This document shows positions 33,607 through 45,579 of a DNA stretch of 64,000 nucleotides, one piece after another. Each line of letters begins with the position of its first letter. The first letter of the stretch is position 1. The DNA is from Takakia lepidozioides. Its lineage: Eukaryota; Streptophyta; Takakiopsida; Takakiales; Takakiaceae. The stretch is taken from NCBI GenBank assembly GCA_030704615.1, contig CM060732.1, positions 61,049,053 to 61,113,052 on the forward strand, in the 5' to 3' direction. The translations under genes and the position numbers were made by a program. The notes under the pieces were generated by a model that worked only from the letters and a program-made list of their open reading frames with translations, had not been told where the DNA came from and searched no databases.

Positions 33607-33970
33607 TTTCATCCATAGTGGATGAAATCCCAGTGGGATGATATATTGGATCACTAGAAAGCAAGGCCATTTTGTGTTACTGATGTGTATTTTTCCTATT
33701 TATCATCCATTTTGGATGATATCCCAGTGGACGGATAACGGAGTAATGGTTTCTCTTGGTTTCCTACTTTTTCCATACTGGATGAAATCTGTAGGGGCTT
33801 ATAACCTCTATAAGATCCATTAATTTTCTTAAGCACGTCATTATTATTTTTTATGATGTCTTATTATGGTTTGGAGCCCTAACCTCTACTCTAACCCTAA
33901 TTAATGACCTGGTAATGGATGATATCCGCTGAGGATTATTTTCTCTATGTTGGTAAATCATCCGACATGG
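33607..33970. repeat. Cluster of TTTCATCC/GGATGAAA hairpins followed by ATCCCAGTGG
   Basis: Clear copies are at 33607-33627 (8-bp arms) and 33701-33721 (9-bp arms, TATCATCCA/TGGATGATA). Decayed ones lie near 33765, 33915 and 33958. A related copy lies 3.3 kb upstream at 30269-30289. The arms are followed by ATCCCAGTGG or ATCCCAATGG in the best three. Confidence 0.65.
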
Positions 33971-33999
33971 ATGAAAAATCGGAAGTTTGCCATAAGTGT

Positions 34000-34235
34000 A
34001 TCTGCCTTTGTCAGAAATACAATACCCCCCTTCATTCACATTATACTGATGGCTCCCACTCCGGCTTGCGAGCTGGATACGACGTCCACTAACAAAGGGA
34101 CCGCCCACCGACTTTCCGGCCCCGCAACCATACTACTAGCCAAACTCATGGCTATTTTTGAAGCTCTTTCCCAACTCACTCTGTTTCCCCCACCATACTA
34201 CATTCTTACGGATTGTCTCACTTCACTTACATGAT
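34000..34235 (+). mobile_element. CRN family, isolated RNase H fragment
   Basis: The plus strand encodes an RNase H start, YTDGSHSGLRAGYD-like (read as LTDGSHSGLRAGYD), a 1-nt frameshift, then NKGTAHRLSGPATILLAKLM, AIFEALSQLTLFPPPYYI and LTDCLTSL. It is the counterpart of 2470-2961. The first catalytic Asp (TDGS) and the third (LTD) are kept here, whereas the catalytic Glu is replaced by Lys (AKLMAIF). The fragment ends at both sides without the neighbouring CRN domains. Confidence 0.65.
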
Positions 34236-34239
34236 GAAC

Positions 34240-35315
34240 TTGGTATATAATTTAATATACATATAAGTCACATGTATTACCTTCAGGCAGGTAGTACCAG
34301 CTAGAATGTGTTGATGATTTTTTTAATTTCGGGTATATCGATTCCAAACGAAAATAATTTTGAAACATACACACGATTAATTTTAGGTTTACATACTCAT
34401 TCACCATTTTTTGCATGTGAATATGACAAATATATGTTTTGTTGTAGTTGTAATCCACGTAAGGCATTGGAGATCATGTCATTTGTTTTTATGTTATACC
34501 ATTGAAATCGATGAGTCCGGATTTGTCAATAATGGATTGAATCAGCGTCCTCTTTGTTATTTGATGTTTTTTCGTTATGCAAATTTATTATGTTTGTACG
34601 ATGTTCTGCGTTGGCCAAGGCAATGGCTATGGATTCAAAGACCAATCTTAAAACTGATCTTTGAAATTGATGGTGAAAGGGTCGAAGCATGGTAGGGTAG
34701 ACCAATTTTGGCAAAACGAGGACTTTATGCATACTTCTTGTATAGATACGCGCTTCGTCAAGTGACAGTCTAGGCTTGTACTTAATTTTTAAATAGTTGT
34801 TGATGAAAACCGCACAATCTCTCTCAGACGTTGATTTCGATCAGATGATAAGGTGCACACACATATGACCGGTGATAGCAGGTGAGCATAGAAAAGTCAA
34901 CAAGGAAATATGAGAGAGCCACCTGCAATAGCAGGTTGCTCCAAAACACATTCCTACCTAACATGTCACCCATGGTACATAGCATCGTGTTCCCTGAAAG
35001 GCGTGATGACAGAAAAGTAAATTTGAGCCCCCATCTGTTATTTATTTATTTATTTGAAATTTGAAATCTCTTATTGCTGACACATGTCAGTTCTCATTTC
35101 ACGACTGATCGATGGCAGCCTGTAGTAACTTGTTTTCCACCTAAGTTGCATTGTCTCATCCCATGTCTTCCTCCTCCTTCGACTTCCTCGGCCCGTGTGT
35201 ATCATCGTCACGCAATCTTCTTCTGTTCAGTTATTCTCAAACCAACTTGTTGCTTGAATGTATTTTATAACGTGTTTTGAGTTCATGTTTTAGTGCAAGC
35301 TTAGAATTTTCCCAT
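34240..35315. other. Gap with no supported gene
   Basis: AT-rich sequence with a TTTA microsatellite near 35038-35056. No motif is recognised. Confidence 0.4.
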
Positions 35316-35319
35316 GACG

Positions 35320-35408
35320 AGAGGGAAAAGATTCCGGTCGAAATGGGCGTAACTAAGAGTCACTTCATCTCACGGCTACTTGCCCCTTTCGGGGGTGGGC
35401 CCTATAAA
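35320..35408 (+). repeat. Dispersed ~85-bp hairpin repeat, copy 3
   Basis: Contains GGGCGTAACTAAGAGTCACT, CACGGCTACTTGCCCCTTTC and GGGGGTGGGCCCTATA. It is the copy most similar to the one at 17.5 kb. Confidence 0.7.
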
Positions 35409-35459
35409 GAAAGCAGACTAAGCTTGCAGGTGTCTCGGGGACACCAGGTAACCAAAAGA

Positions 35460-36430
35460 TAGGGGTACCTAGGGTACGGAGGGGGGGTTGGATTCTAGTT
35501 GCCGCTTATTAGTAATAATAGTTGCGAGGGAGCGGAGCCCCGTGAGGTGGATTGCCTTGAAGCATTTATGGATAGGAGATATAGGGATATTAAAGTTTTT
35601 GTGTATTGCGGTAATACTGGCACTGTGGATGACACCTCGAGTTTCAGCAGTGATGACGGTTAGAGGGCCGGTATTCCAACCTCGTTGGCAAATTGCAAGG
35701 ATGAGCGGGGCATATTTCTGTCGTTTGTCTAGAGTGGAGGAGTTGGGGTAACGATCATGGCAGTATGTAAATTCGACAAAGTGGATGGTGAGGTTTGAGG
35801 ACGGACGGAGTAGTGGGGGGGGGGGGGAGGGGCGTTTATGGGTATACCATGGACAAGCAAGATGTCTGGGCATAGTTTGGCGGAGCAAGTGCAAGGTGAG
35901 TGAGGGCAGACACATGGGAGTAACCATGGCGGGACAACATGGTCTGGGGTCTGCCTTGGTAGGTGTCGACGTTAATGAGTGATGACCATTTGGTTTCAGT
36001 GCGATGCATAAGAAGTTTATGAGTGTGTCAGACTGTGTGTGGTTATGTTGGGTTATACGAAGTCCGTGGATGACAGGGTGGGTACATTGGCTGAGGAGGT
36101 GAGGCCAGGTGTCACTCACCTGATGGGTGTGTGAGTAAAGTGGACAGTGTGGGGATGGGTCTAGGCGTGGCCAGAACATGTGTTTGCCTTGGTGGTCTAT
36201 ATATTGAGCGTATGTGAATTTGAACGTTTGTCTTATTTGTGCGTCAGTTGTAGCTTTGGTATGCCAGAAGTAATTTGACAGCTTATCATGGAGTACGGTG
36301 GATTGTGTCTATTTTGGATGTGCACTTTGGTGTGGCTTATAGACATCATGGCTTGTTTGTTAAGTGAGGATGGTCAAAAAATTATGTATTGGCCGGGGTT
36401 CAGGGGGGTTTGACACGGGGTGTATTAGCT
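35460..36430 (-). mobile_element. CRN family, copy 2: C-terminal part only
   Basis: The minus-strand frame (236 codons, ending at 35469) is the least damaged C-terminus of the family. It reads FWPRLDPSPHCPLYSH, then HLLSQCTHPVIHGLRITQHN, a proline-rich linker, then SNLTIHFVEFTYCHDRYPN, LDKRQKYAPLILAICQRGWN, TGPLTVITAETRG and SITAIHKNFNIPISPIHKCF. The C-x2-C...H...C arrangement (CPLC, HLLSQC) resembles the cysteine cluster after the RNase H in LINEs. The upstream part to about 36430 matches copy 1 near 2205-2350 at the DNA level. The RNase H and N-terminal parts are absent. Confidence 0.65.
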
Positions 36431-36439
36431 CCCATGAAA

Positions 36440-37005
36440 TAAGACCATTATCTAGAGCATGATTATTGCTACCGAGCTTGTTACATGAACTTTGACATAG
36501 GCTTTCCAGATGTGACTGCCCATATTTCACTTGGAAAAAAAATGTGGCAATAATTCTTGAGTACCGCACATGTGAAACGAGGCAACAAATGTGACAATGC
36601 ACTCTCAGTCCTCAATAAGATGAAATTACAGCTGAATAATTGAAAGAAAAGATAATTGGATTCTTGCTACGTGGTGCAAGCCCCACACATCGCACCATGC
36701 CCATTGAAAGCTGAAGATTATGTAGAAGACAAAGTGACAAGAAATTACAGTTTTCACAGACGAAATACAAACAATATGTAATAAAAGCTCACTGCAATAA
36801 AGGACTACAATCACCTATGCCAATGACCTCTTGCCACATTTTAGCTCTGAAGAGCTTACTTGAAAATCTCAGAGTATCGAATTGTTGGATCTGGATGCAT
36901 TTAGACATCTCTGCCTATTTCCGTCGAGCTCTCGAGATAACTTATGTTATCTTCATCTCCCTCCGGTTATCGAGTTATCTGTGTCGTATTCAATTTCCAT
37001 GGCTC
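36440..37005. other. Gap with no supported gene
   Basis: Between CRN copy 2 and the LINE tail. No motif is recognised. Confidence 0.4.
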
Positions 37006-37379
37006 AATTGTTTTTTTTTTAAAAAAAAATTATAGAGAAAGAGGAGGTAGCCCTTAGAGCTTTATTGATGATTATTGTTGGGAAAAAAATCAAAATCCCA
37101 CATTTGCCCGAAGGCTGCCATAAGGCATAGCACACGGATGCCGTGTTGGTGATCCAAGAGAGCAATGCACACTCACATGAAGTGACATGTCTAGAAACAG
37201 TAGCTATAGAACTAGGGCAGAGAGCCTGTTCTATCATGTAGTCTGGGAATAGTAATGACTTACAAGCATTGATCCCAAGACACAGTGTATGCCTAAGGGC
37301 TAGTGTATGCTTAAAGACTGAGTGAAAGTGTTTGCAAAAGGCACTGAGCACTGGCAGGTGTTGACGAGATAACTTCCAA

Positions 37380-40300
37380 TCTATCTATCAAAGTCTAGGC
37401 GAGCCCTGGATGCTCTGACATGTTTCTAGTCCATATCTGATTTGTCAAATTCAGGCGAGGCTGAAGAGGAGGGACTAGTGATGCTGCCATGATGCTGGTA
37501 TGGTAGAAGCCCACTTGCATGAGCCAAGCGCAGAGCATCTACAAATGAGTCCGTGTCATCCCCATGTCTCTTCGAAAGCAGAGTGTGAGCCTACGTTGAG
37601 GCGCCCTGGTGATATCTACACATAGTTTAGCCCATGCATTTTTGGCAGCCACTGTCAAATCAAAAAATACCCCGAGTAAGGATTGCAGTAGCCGAGGTGT
37701 TGGAGGAATCCAGAGTCCATCTACATCTAGCTTTCCACAAATGCCAAAGGGTAGCACTTCGGAGGGTCTAAAAAACAGGATAGTCACATGATTTAGTCTT
37801 GTGAGCTTGGTTATAATTGAGTTGCAGAGATAGTGGACCGGTTGAAGGAATCCCCCAAAGGCGGTAGAAGGAGATAACCAAGGGCCATACTGCTCTGGGT
37901 CCTATGCAATGAAGCAAGCAATGCTCCAGGGTTTCAATGGTATCAATAGAGCAGCAATTGTACAATAAAGCCTGCTGAAAGCTTAAGAATTGACCAACCT
38001 TCAAAACCCTATTAGCTATCTGCCAAAGGAAGGCACCGACTTTCGCTGGTTTTGTCTTATCCCAAACAATTTTCCATATACACTCCCAGTTCTCCTGTCT
38101 GAAGTTAGCATGACTCCATCTGGCGTTCCATTGTGCCTGTAATGGAGCTGTCTTGAGGAGAGCTCTATAGGCTTTTTTTGCAGAATAAGAGAAGAAGGTT
38201 TGTGGTTTCCCCTCTAAGTTCCCTTCAATTAATTCCAAAGCCATTATGCGGGATCTAGCTGTAGATCCTGTCCACCTATCCAGGCAAAAGCCTCTCTGGC
38301 AAGCCAAGAGAGTATTGGAATAGTTGGAGGGTGCGAGGGATTGAAGTCTTTTGAGGGGGCAGACCAATGGCAGATACGAACAAGTTTTGCCAGTGCTGCA
38401 AGAAAGGAAAGCTTATCCATTGAGGCAAGGGAAAGAGCACCAGAGAAGGGGTCAGGTTGGAATCCATATCCTTTGAGCAAATTGCCTTGAGAGTCAGAGA
38501 TGTAAACTATGAGAATCTGCTGAGCTTGGAAGAGGATCCATTGACCAGGGCAGACCGGGATCTCCCCAGCCCTGAGAATGATTTTCCATTTGTCCGGGAC
38601 TTGACTGATAATTGTGTTAATGCCTGACCTGAGTCTGTGAGTTCCCAGAGCAGTCTGGAGGGATTGAGGAGTACTATGCCAAAGATCCCTGATCTGGGAA
38701 ATGCCTCTAACATCCCATGCATCCCATCTTTTTGCCTGGTTTTTCTCATCCCCAAAGGGTGTCGCTGAGTTAAGGAACAGGTGTTGTCCGAGGGTTTCTT
38801 GGAAGGTTTTTGGCACCTGTTTAATGAGAAAGGGCCTGAACTTGCTCCAAGAACCCCATAGGGGGGACCCTGTGGTTTTATGTCTAAAACCTTGAGAGAT
38901 CTAGCGAGTGGAAGGGGCCCATGGGACAGTAGTGAGAGGAGAACTACTGGAATATTGTTGGAGACCAGTAGTTTCCACCATCCCCCTTCAGGCCTACAAA
39001 ACAAGGGAGCCATTTACCCAGCAGAGCCTGAATCTGAGTTCCCGGATCAAGCACTCCAATTTTTGGTTGGCAAATATGATGCCAAGACACTTGGGGTCTT
39101 TTGTTCAGGGAGGCAGTATGAGCCCCCCAAATGAAGTTTCTTATGCATTTCTTGCCTTCCCGGATGAACTTGGGATTTGGGCCCCAGGTTGAAGCAAAAT
39201 ACCAGATTCCAGCCAGGAGAACTTGGTTGGCTACAAGGGCTTGGCTTGTGATAGAGAGATATCTAGATCCCCAGTATCCCAACTTTTGCTTAAGCTTGGT
39301 CAGAGTGGGCCGCCTCCATTCGTTGATCATCGGAGATGTTATTTCCAAAGGTGTGGCCTAAGAGAGTCGTTGTTTCCCCATCTTTAAGCCATACCAGGCC
39401 TAGACCACTACCCCAAGTTGGTTGAATGCCGATAGCAAATTTGGATGAGTCTCCTACTAGCAGAGCTTTGGTCTTGGACCAATTTACTCTGAAGCCAGAC
39501 ACATTGCAGAACTGCAGAAGGGTCATTTCAACAGCTTTAAGGGTTGAGGGGTGTGCTTCCAGAAGGAGGAATGTGTCATCCACGAACATCGAGTCCTTGA
39601 CTTGGATCACATCTGTGATTTTGGGTTGCGCAATTTCAGGCCTTTGATTAGTAGGTTGTCATCAAGGAGGTAACCGAGTGCATCTGCTACAAAGAGAAAC
39701 ATGAAAGGTGCCAGGGGGCAGCCCTATCGACCCATATACAAAAACCAGGAGGTAAGCCTATCTTTGTCAAGATTGAGAGCAAGAAGTCCCAGTCAACCCA
39801 AGCCTTCTCGAAGTCTAAGAGCCAAAGGGCTAGTGCTTGATTAGATACTTTTGCAAAAGATGAGGCCTCTTGAGCTAAGAGGACATTGTCTAGAATGTAG
39901 CACCCCTTAATGAATCCTGCTTGACCTGTTCTGATAAGGTAGGGTAGCAGGGGTTGCAATCTGAGTGCGAGGGCCTTAGCTATGATCTTATAGGAGACAT
40001 TAAGCAACGTGATGGGTCTATAGTTGTTAATGTCCGCCCTATCCCCTTTTTTGAACAGGAGAGAGATGACACCTTGGGACATAATGGGAGGCATTGCACC
40101 CTTGATTTTGATCTCATTTGCCATCTCGCAAAAGTCGGCGGATAGTTTGGGCTAGAGTGCTTTGTAGAACTCTACAGACATCCCGTCAATACCCGGGGCT
40201 TTATTGTTGCTCATTTGCTTTAGGGCAGAGCCCAATTCCTTAGGTGTAAACTCTGCCTCCAGAGGAGGAGTATCCGAGGGTTTAACCTTCTGTGGAATGG

Positions 40301-41696
40301 CTTGCAGGCAACGAGCTAAACGTGAAAAGGCCAGAGGGTCAGGGGGATCTTTTTGAAAGAGCTGCCTGAAGTGGGAGAAGGCCGTATTGCAGAGGTCTTT
40401 TGGGATTGAGGATTTTGTTCCATTGTGATCAGTATAGACCTCTACAATATTTTGGAGAGCTCGTCTCTGTTTCATCTTTTGGAAAAAATACTTGTACATT
40501 TTTTCTCCCTTTGCTGACCAGTTGACGCCAGCCTGCATCTGCATTTTTTGTTCTTGAAGGAGCTGGAACTTCCCAAGATTCATGCGGGCTTCTAGGTAGG
40601 TTTGAAAGGTATGTTCATCGCAAGTGTCATTCTCTATACTCTTTTGACAGACACTGAGGCACTTTCTTAGTGCCTGAAGACGCTTTTTAAGGGCAGAGGA
40701 GATCTCTCTACTAAGATCTTGACTGGCTTTGCTAGAGGCCGAGAGCTTTGCCTGAAATTTGAGAATAGGGCAGGATAAGTGGTTTCCAGAGTTGAGCCAC
40801 TCTTTTTCTAGGGAGGTTTTGAATGAAGAATTGGAAAGGTGAGAGGAGTTGAGCCTGTAAATGCCCCTGCCTCTCTTCTAAGCTAAAGACATGACAATCG
40901 TAGGTGCTACCATAGCATGATCAAAGCCCTGTGCAATAGGTTCCTGGGGCTTGCAAAATGCTCCATTCGTGAGGGAAAGAGAAAGGTAGATCCTATCTAA
41001 TTGAGCCATAGAAAGATCAGCTAATTCTCGATTATTAGTACAGGTGAAATGGGGGGATATTGAGGAAGAGTTCTGGGGGGGTCCTGCAGGTTCTGAAAGA
41101 CTGTGTGTTTGCAATAAGGCCTGTGAGGCGGCCTCTTCTTCGGTAATAAGGTGAGGGGAAGAACTACCAAATCTATCTCTATCATTTTCTACCATGTTAA
41201 AGTCTCCTGCGAGGATCCATTGGTAAATGGAGGTTTCGGCTGTCATGCGATCATTTATCATGATCCATAGGGTAGAGCGGTCAGCTGCTACGTTAGGTGC
41301 ATAAATGTTAATAAATCCTATTGGCTCTGCATTATTTGGGAGAGAAAGGGAGCAGAATTGAACATGACCAGGTTTCCAGACTCAATCCTTGGTAAGGTAT
41401 TGACTAAGAGAGGGAGCCAAGAGGATGGCTGTGCCTCCTTTAGAGCTTTCATAAGAGGGTTTCCAGAGAGCAGAGGAGAGAGGCTAGAGTTGATCATTTA
41501 GGGAGGTAATTTTGTGAAGGTTGAGTTTATGTTCTTGGAGAAAGATAATGGATTGAACTTGCTGGAGGGGGGCCAACCAGGCTCTAATCTTGACCTTTTT
41601 AAGGCTTGAATGGTCAGAGCCAATCCCCCTTATATTCCACAAGGATCGGCTAATCTTCATCAGAGGATGGAGGCAGGCCGAGTGGACTAGACTCAA
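37380..41696 (-). pseudogene. LINE ORF2: endonuclease, reverse transcriptase and zf-RVT, broken
   Basis: Order on the minus strand: apurinic-type endonuclease (SLWNIRGIGSDHSSLKKVKI, IIFLQEHKL, INIYAPN, LAGDFNMVENDRDRF, AQLDRIYLS, GFDHAMV; 41696-40880), then the reverse transcriptase thumb-fingers-palm: NNKAPGIDGMSVEFYKAL (about 40200), GVISLLFKKGDRADINNYRP (about 40050), QAGFIKGCYILDNVLLAQEA, LWLLDFEKAW, and the catalytic box as FVDDTFLLLEA (about 39580) in place of YADD. SGFRVNWSKTKALLVG follows. The C-terminus has the zf-RVT block WKIVWDKTKPAKVGAFLWQI ... LEHCLLHC (about 38100-37910). DFEKAW lacks the usual YDR before VDW, so part of the palm is deleted or altered. At least six stops or frameshifts interrupt it. 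No RNase H follows. Confidence 0.8.
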
Positions 41697-41969
41697 CTGA
41701 TGACCTGGAAAGGAAGTATCTAAATCTGGTTCTTTTATCCGTAGGAAGATATGATGGGACCCAGCTATGATGAAGAGGGGCTTTGAGAACTGGTTTTTCT
41801 GAGTTCAATGAGCATTACCAGAGTTTCTGGGTCATTGTGGGGGGATGCACCAGGCTGTAGGATTGGTTGAAAACGTGTGCAAGAGTGGAAAATAGTGTGT
41901 ATGCAAGAGGGCCTTCCAGATAGCCGCATAAAGAAGTCTGACAGGAGAATTTGTATCAAAGAGAGAGGG

Positions 41970-44720
41970 TGCTAAAGTGAAGGGGTCCTGGGGATCCCAA
42001 GAAAAGAGAGAATGGACCTTCGTTGGTAGTCAATTGAGGGTAGAATTTTCCAGTTTCCAGGATAGATGGGAGGTGGTTGAAGGCTAAGAATTCTACATCT
42101 ATTGGGGTTTGAATCCAAAGCATAGAAGATGATGAATGGAATGGGGCAGGTTTTGTGACTTACTTGGATAGGAAGAGAAGGCGAGGGAGGAATCGTGGGA
42201 GAGATGACTGGAGGAGCAGGTAACATTATCCTTTCTTGAACAGTTGCTATGCACCCTTGTGAATCTTGAACCGGAATTTGCAGCGTTGGAGAGACTGGAG
42301 TAGGTGATGGAGGCAGGGGAATGGCTGCTAGTGGGGCAGCTGATGTGACTGGCTACGACACTGGGGGCGCTTCAATAGAAAGAAATTGTGAAACTTGCAT
42401 ATCGGAGGAGCTGGATGAGTTGTCTTGGCCCTTGTCGTACTTGGAAAAGCTGATGTGTTCTTGAAGACGTTGTCTTTCAATCAGCTCATTGTCCTCATGA
42501 ACTTCCGATTCCAGAATGGCATGCAAGATGGTGAACCCGTTCTGCATTATGTCAGATCCCCTTATCATTGAGGGGTTGTCCACAACTGCTGAAAGATTGA
42601 AGGGGCTTGGTTGGACCCAGTCTCCCCTCGATGCAAGTCCTGGTTGTAACAGGGCTTTCTCTTCCATAATTGCCAGAATTTGCGTGGTAGGGGTAAGGCT
42701 GGCCCCGAGCCCCGGGCAATCCTCAATGAATGTTCCCCAGGTAATCTGAGAGTGCGGGTAGAGAGTAAGATGAGTGAGGTGAACCTGGAAAAATATTTGA
42801 ATTTTGTTGCGAAACGTAGGAATAGGGCTGCAGTCCTGAGAGTCAATCGGCATAAAATTGGAGATGTCGTGCACTGTGATCCAGAGAGATTCCATGTCAA
42901 ATCCATCATGTTTGGTGATAAGAAAGGAAGGAGTAGGCATGCGCTTGTAGATCATGGGCGTGATGCAGATTGACTTGGGGTCCGCTTGCGCCAGATCTAG
43001 GGTGATGCCTTTGAGATAGAGGGAAGGGAAAGATTGAAGCTTGGTGCAGGACCTTCTGGCCACTATTGGATTGTAAGCAACTGATGATCTGATGGCCAGA
43101 GGAAAGACCTTGGCTTGCGGACAAAATCTTCTACGCTCAATAGAAGAGGGCCGGAAGTGTTTGGGTGCAGGAAGAGGGGATTGAACGGTTTCCTCTCCCG
43201 CAGAGGTCCCTGCAATTGGAATAATTAGTCTCCGGGCGGCTTCTCCAGCTTCCAACAACATCGGGTCTTGGTGAGCCAGTTCCTTCCTGGAAGGAACTGT
43301 TGCAGAACTGAGATAGGCTGCCGCATCTTGTAATGGGACTGATGTGCAAGTGTGTGGAATAGGATGAGCCTGCATGAGATTGGCATTCTGCAGAATGGGA
43401 GGGCCCGCATGATTGGCCATGGGAGCTTGTGGGGCCTGGTTTTGCAGAGGGTCCACCTAAATGGTTTGCTGGGCAGGCATATTCACTTTTTGGAAAGAAG
43501 GTTGGGATTCCGAATAGTGAGAGAAATGGGATCTTTTACGTTTCGGACATTGGGCTTTAATGTGTCCCATATGACCACAACGATAACATTTCGAATATGA
43601 TGTGTCCTTGGATAGTTTGACAGAAAAGTAATTGCCCGTGGTATCAATAGGGAGTCTAATAAACTCAGGGAGAGGTGTATCATCCTGCATCATCACCACC
43701 ATCTTTGGAAAGCCCGTTTCATGCGACCTGGAAGCTATGGTAACCCCTTTCCCTTTCCAGGCCAGATCGTTTCTCAAGGAAGTTGGACAAAGCTCCGGGT
43801 CATAGACCGCCATGCATCCTAGATAAACTCCTAAGAAATTGCCAATCTCAGGGAGACTAAAGAGGTACTGGTTTGGAATGTAGGGAAGAACAATAATCCT
43901 TGGGCTCCAAATTTTACCATTCTTGTTCCCCATAGCCTTGGACCAGGGAAATATGTTGACATTGAAACCCATGGGGGTTGAACGAAAGAGCCTTCTCAGA
44001 GGCCTCTTTGTTTTCCAACACAATAGAAAAGAATCCCTTCCCTTTAGGGAGGCCGAAATGCTGCTTAAGATAACCCGAGCCTCCCAGATGTTTAATTGCC
44101 CAGTCTCTGACAATGGCCCTGTGCACCCTACGGCTTGGGAAATGCAAAAGAACCCCTCTCTCTTCAAGATCAGTTACTTGACTATCCACCTGTGCCATTT
44201 CCATTGGAAGGATGGGGTGATCTTTGGCCATTGCCTCCTGGAGATCAACGCCTGGGGATAGCTGAAGCAGTTCATCACAGAGCTCGTTGAGTGAAGATGC
44301 GACCGGGGAGCCAAAAGCCTGATGATCATTTGCCCATTGGTGAGAAGGAGAAGGGAAATTCCGCGATAGCGAGGTGGGGAGCGCGATCCTCCACAATCGG
44401 GAGCTGGGGAGCGCGATCGTGAGGCTGTGGATTGAGCGAGACCCCGTGCAGGCCCAGCCCGAGCTTCAAAAGCTTGGGCCTGGTGTGCCTGGAAGAAACC
44501 GGTACCCGATGAAGGTTGCTGCCAGCGACGAGGTGGGAAATTGATCTGTCGTGCTAGGCCATTGGAAGAGTGCGGGATAGGGGCCATTGAAAGGGACGAA
44601 AACACTATAAAAGGAGCTAGATGCAAAACTATGGAGATAGGAAGAAAGACAAGGAGAAGAAGAATGAGATAGAATATAGCAAACGGAGAGAAAACACCAC
44701 CAACTGAGGATAACAACTAG
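41970..44720 (-). pseudogene. LINE ORF1: DUF4283-like domain and CCHC zinc knuckle
   Basis: On the minus strand a DUF4283-like region (RAIVRDWAIKHLGGSGYLK, GFFSIVLENKEASEKAL, then after a frameshift near 43990 MGFNVNIFPWSKAMGNKNGK, IVLPYIPNQYLFSLPEIGN) leads to a zinc knuckle, CYRCGHMGHIKAQC (C-x2-C-x4-H-x4-C, about 43590-43550). An in-frame TAG lies at 43457-43459, after which the frame stays open to 42353 as a proline/serine-rich tail. ORF1 proteins of this type bind the LINE RNA. Confidence 0.75.
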
Positions 44721-45579
44721 AACGAAGAAGGGAAACAACCCTGCTACCTAGAAAACAGGAAAAGAGGAGAGAGACCGAGAAATTCAAGAAGCGAAAAACA
44801 ATGAGATTTCGATGCAAGCGAGATAAAAGTAGAATGAAATTGAGGTTTCATAAAAAGTGAGGTTGTGGAATGCTACTACAAAGCCAATCCTAGATCAAAG
44901 TACCCGTTGAGCGAAGGTATCAGAGAACACTTGCAATGCAGACAATGCAACCAAGTAAGCACGATACAGGCAGGCGAAAATACCCAGAGCAGCTCAGGTT
45001 GGAAGGAGCGAGGAATTGACTCGGATAGCAAACACATGGGAGCGGGAGAGATAGAATGAATGAGTAAGTTAATGGATTGAATGAGGGGTTCAAGTTTAGC
45101 GTTCGCTGTCAGTCTGGAGATTGCGCGAGTGAGGGAACATGCCAGGATGCTTGATGTAGGTAAAAGGTGACAAGTGTGTTTTGGCTAGTGCGGCTGCTTG
45201 ACGGCCGGGAGTTATGAGGCTTGCTTGGAAATCATAAGGAAATTAAGGCAGAAGCGAATGAACTCGAGAATGAGGGAGACATTCGTTGTGATCCAATCTG
45301 TCACATCGCCTAGGATAGACAGAGAAAGAATCTGTCGCGGAGTCGAAGGTAGTTTGAAAGCAAAATGGAATGAAAGTTGCTTGAGAGCGACTTGGGCTTA
45401 CTTTCGTTTAGAAGTAGTGAGGAAGGGTGATGAAAGGGCTAGGGACACCGAGGAGGAAGTCCGAGGAAGGTTCTTCGCCATAGACAGCTGTTGGGGAGCT
45501 TCCTCTCTCACCGCAAAACGCGGAGCTCTCGCAGTGCTCCATCCCCACACCCCCGGTTTTTGGACCTTCAGAAAAATCC

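Larger units (their letters stand above)
37011..45579 (-). mobile_element. L1-type LINE retrotransposon with poly(A) tail
   Basis: The element lies on the minus strand: 5' region about 45579-44720, ORF1 about 44720-41970, ORF2 about 41700-37380, 3' UTR, then a 10-nt poly(A) (37011-37020, T on plus). GGCTCAATT occurs directly outside both ends (37001-37009 and 45580-45588) and is a candidate 9-bp target-site duplication. At 8.57 kb it is long for a plant L1, mostly because of the long 5' region. All coding parts carry stops or frameshifts, so this copy is inactive. Confidence 0.75.
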
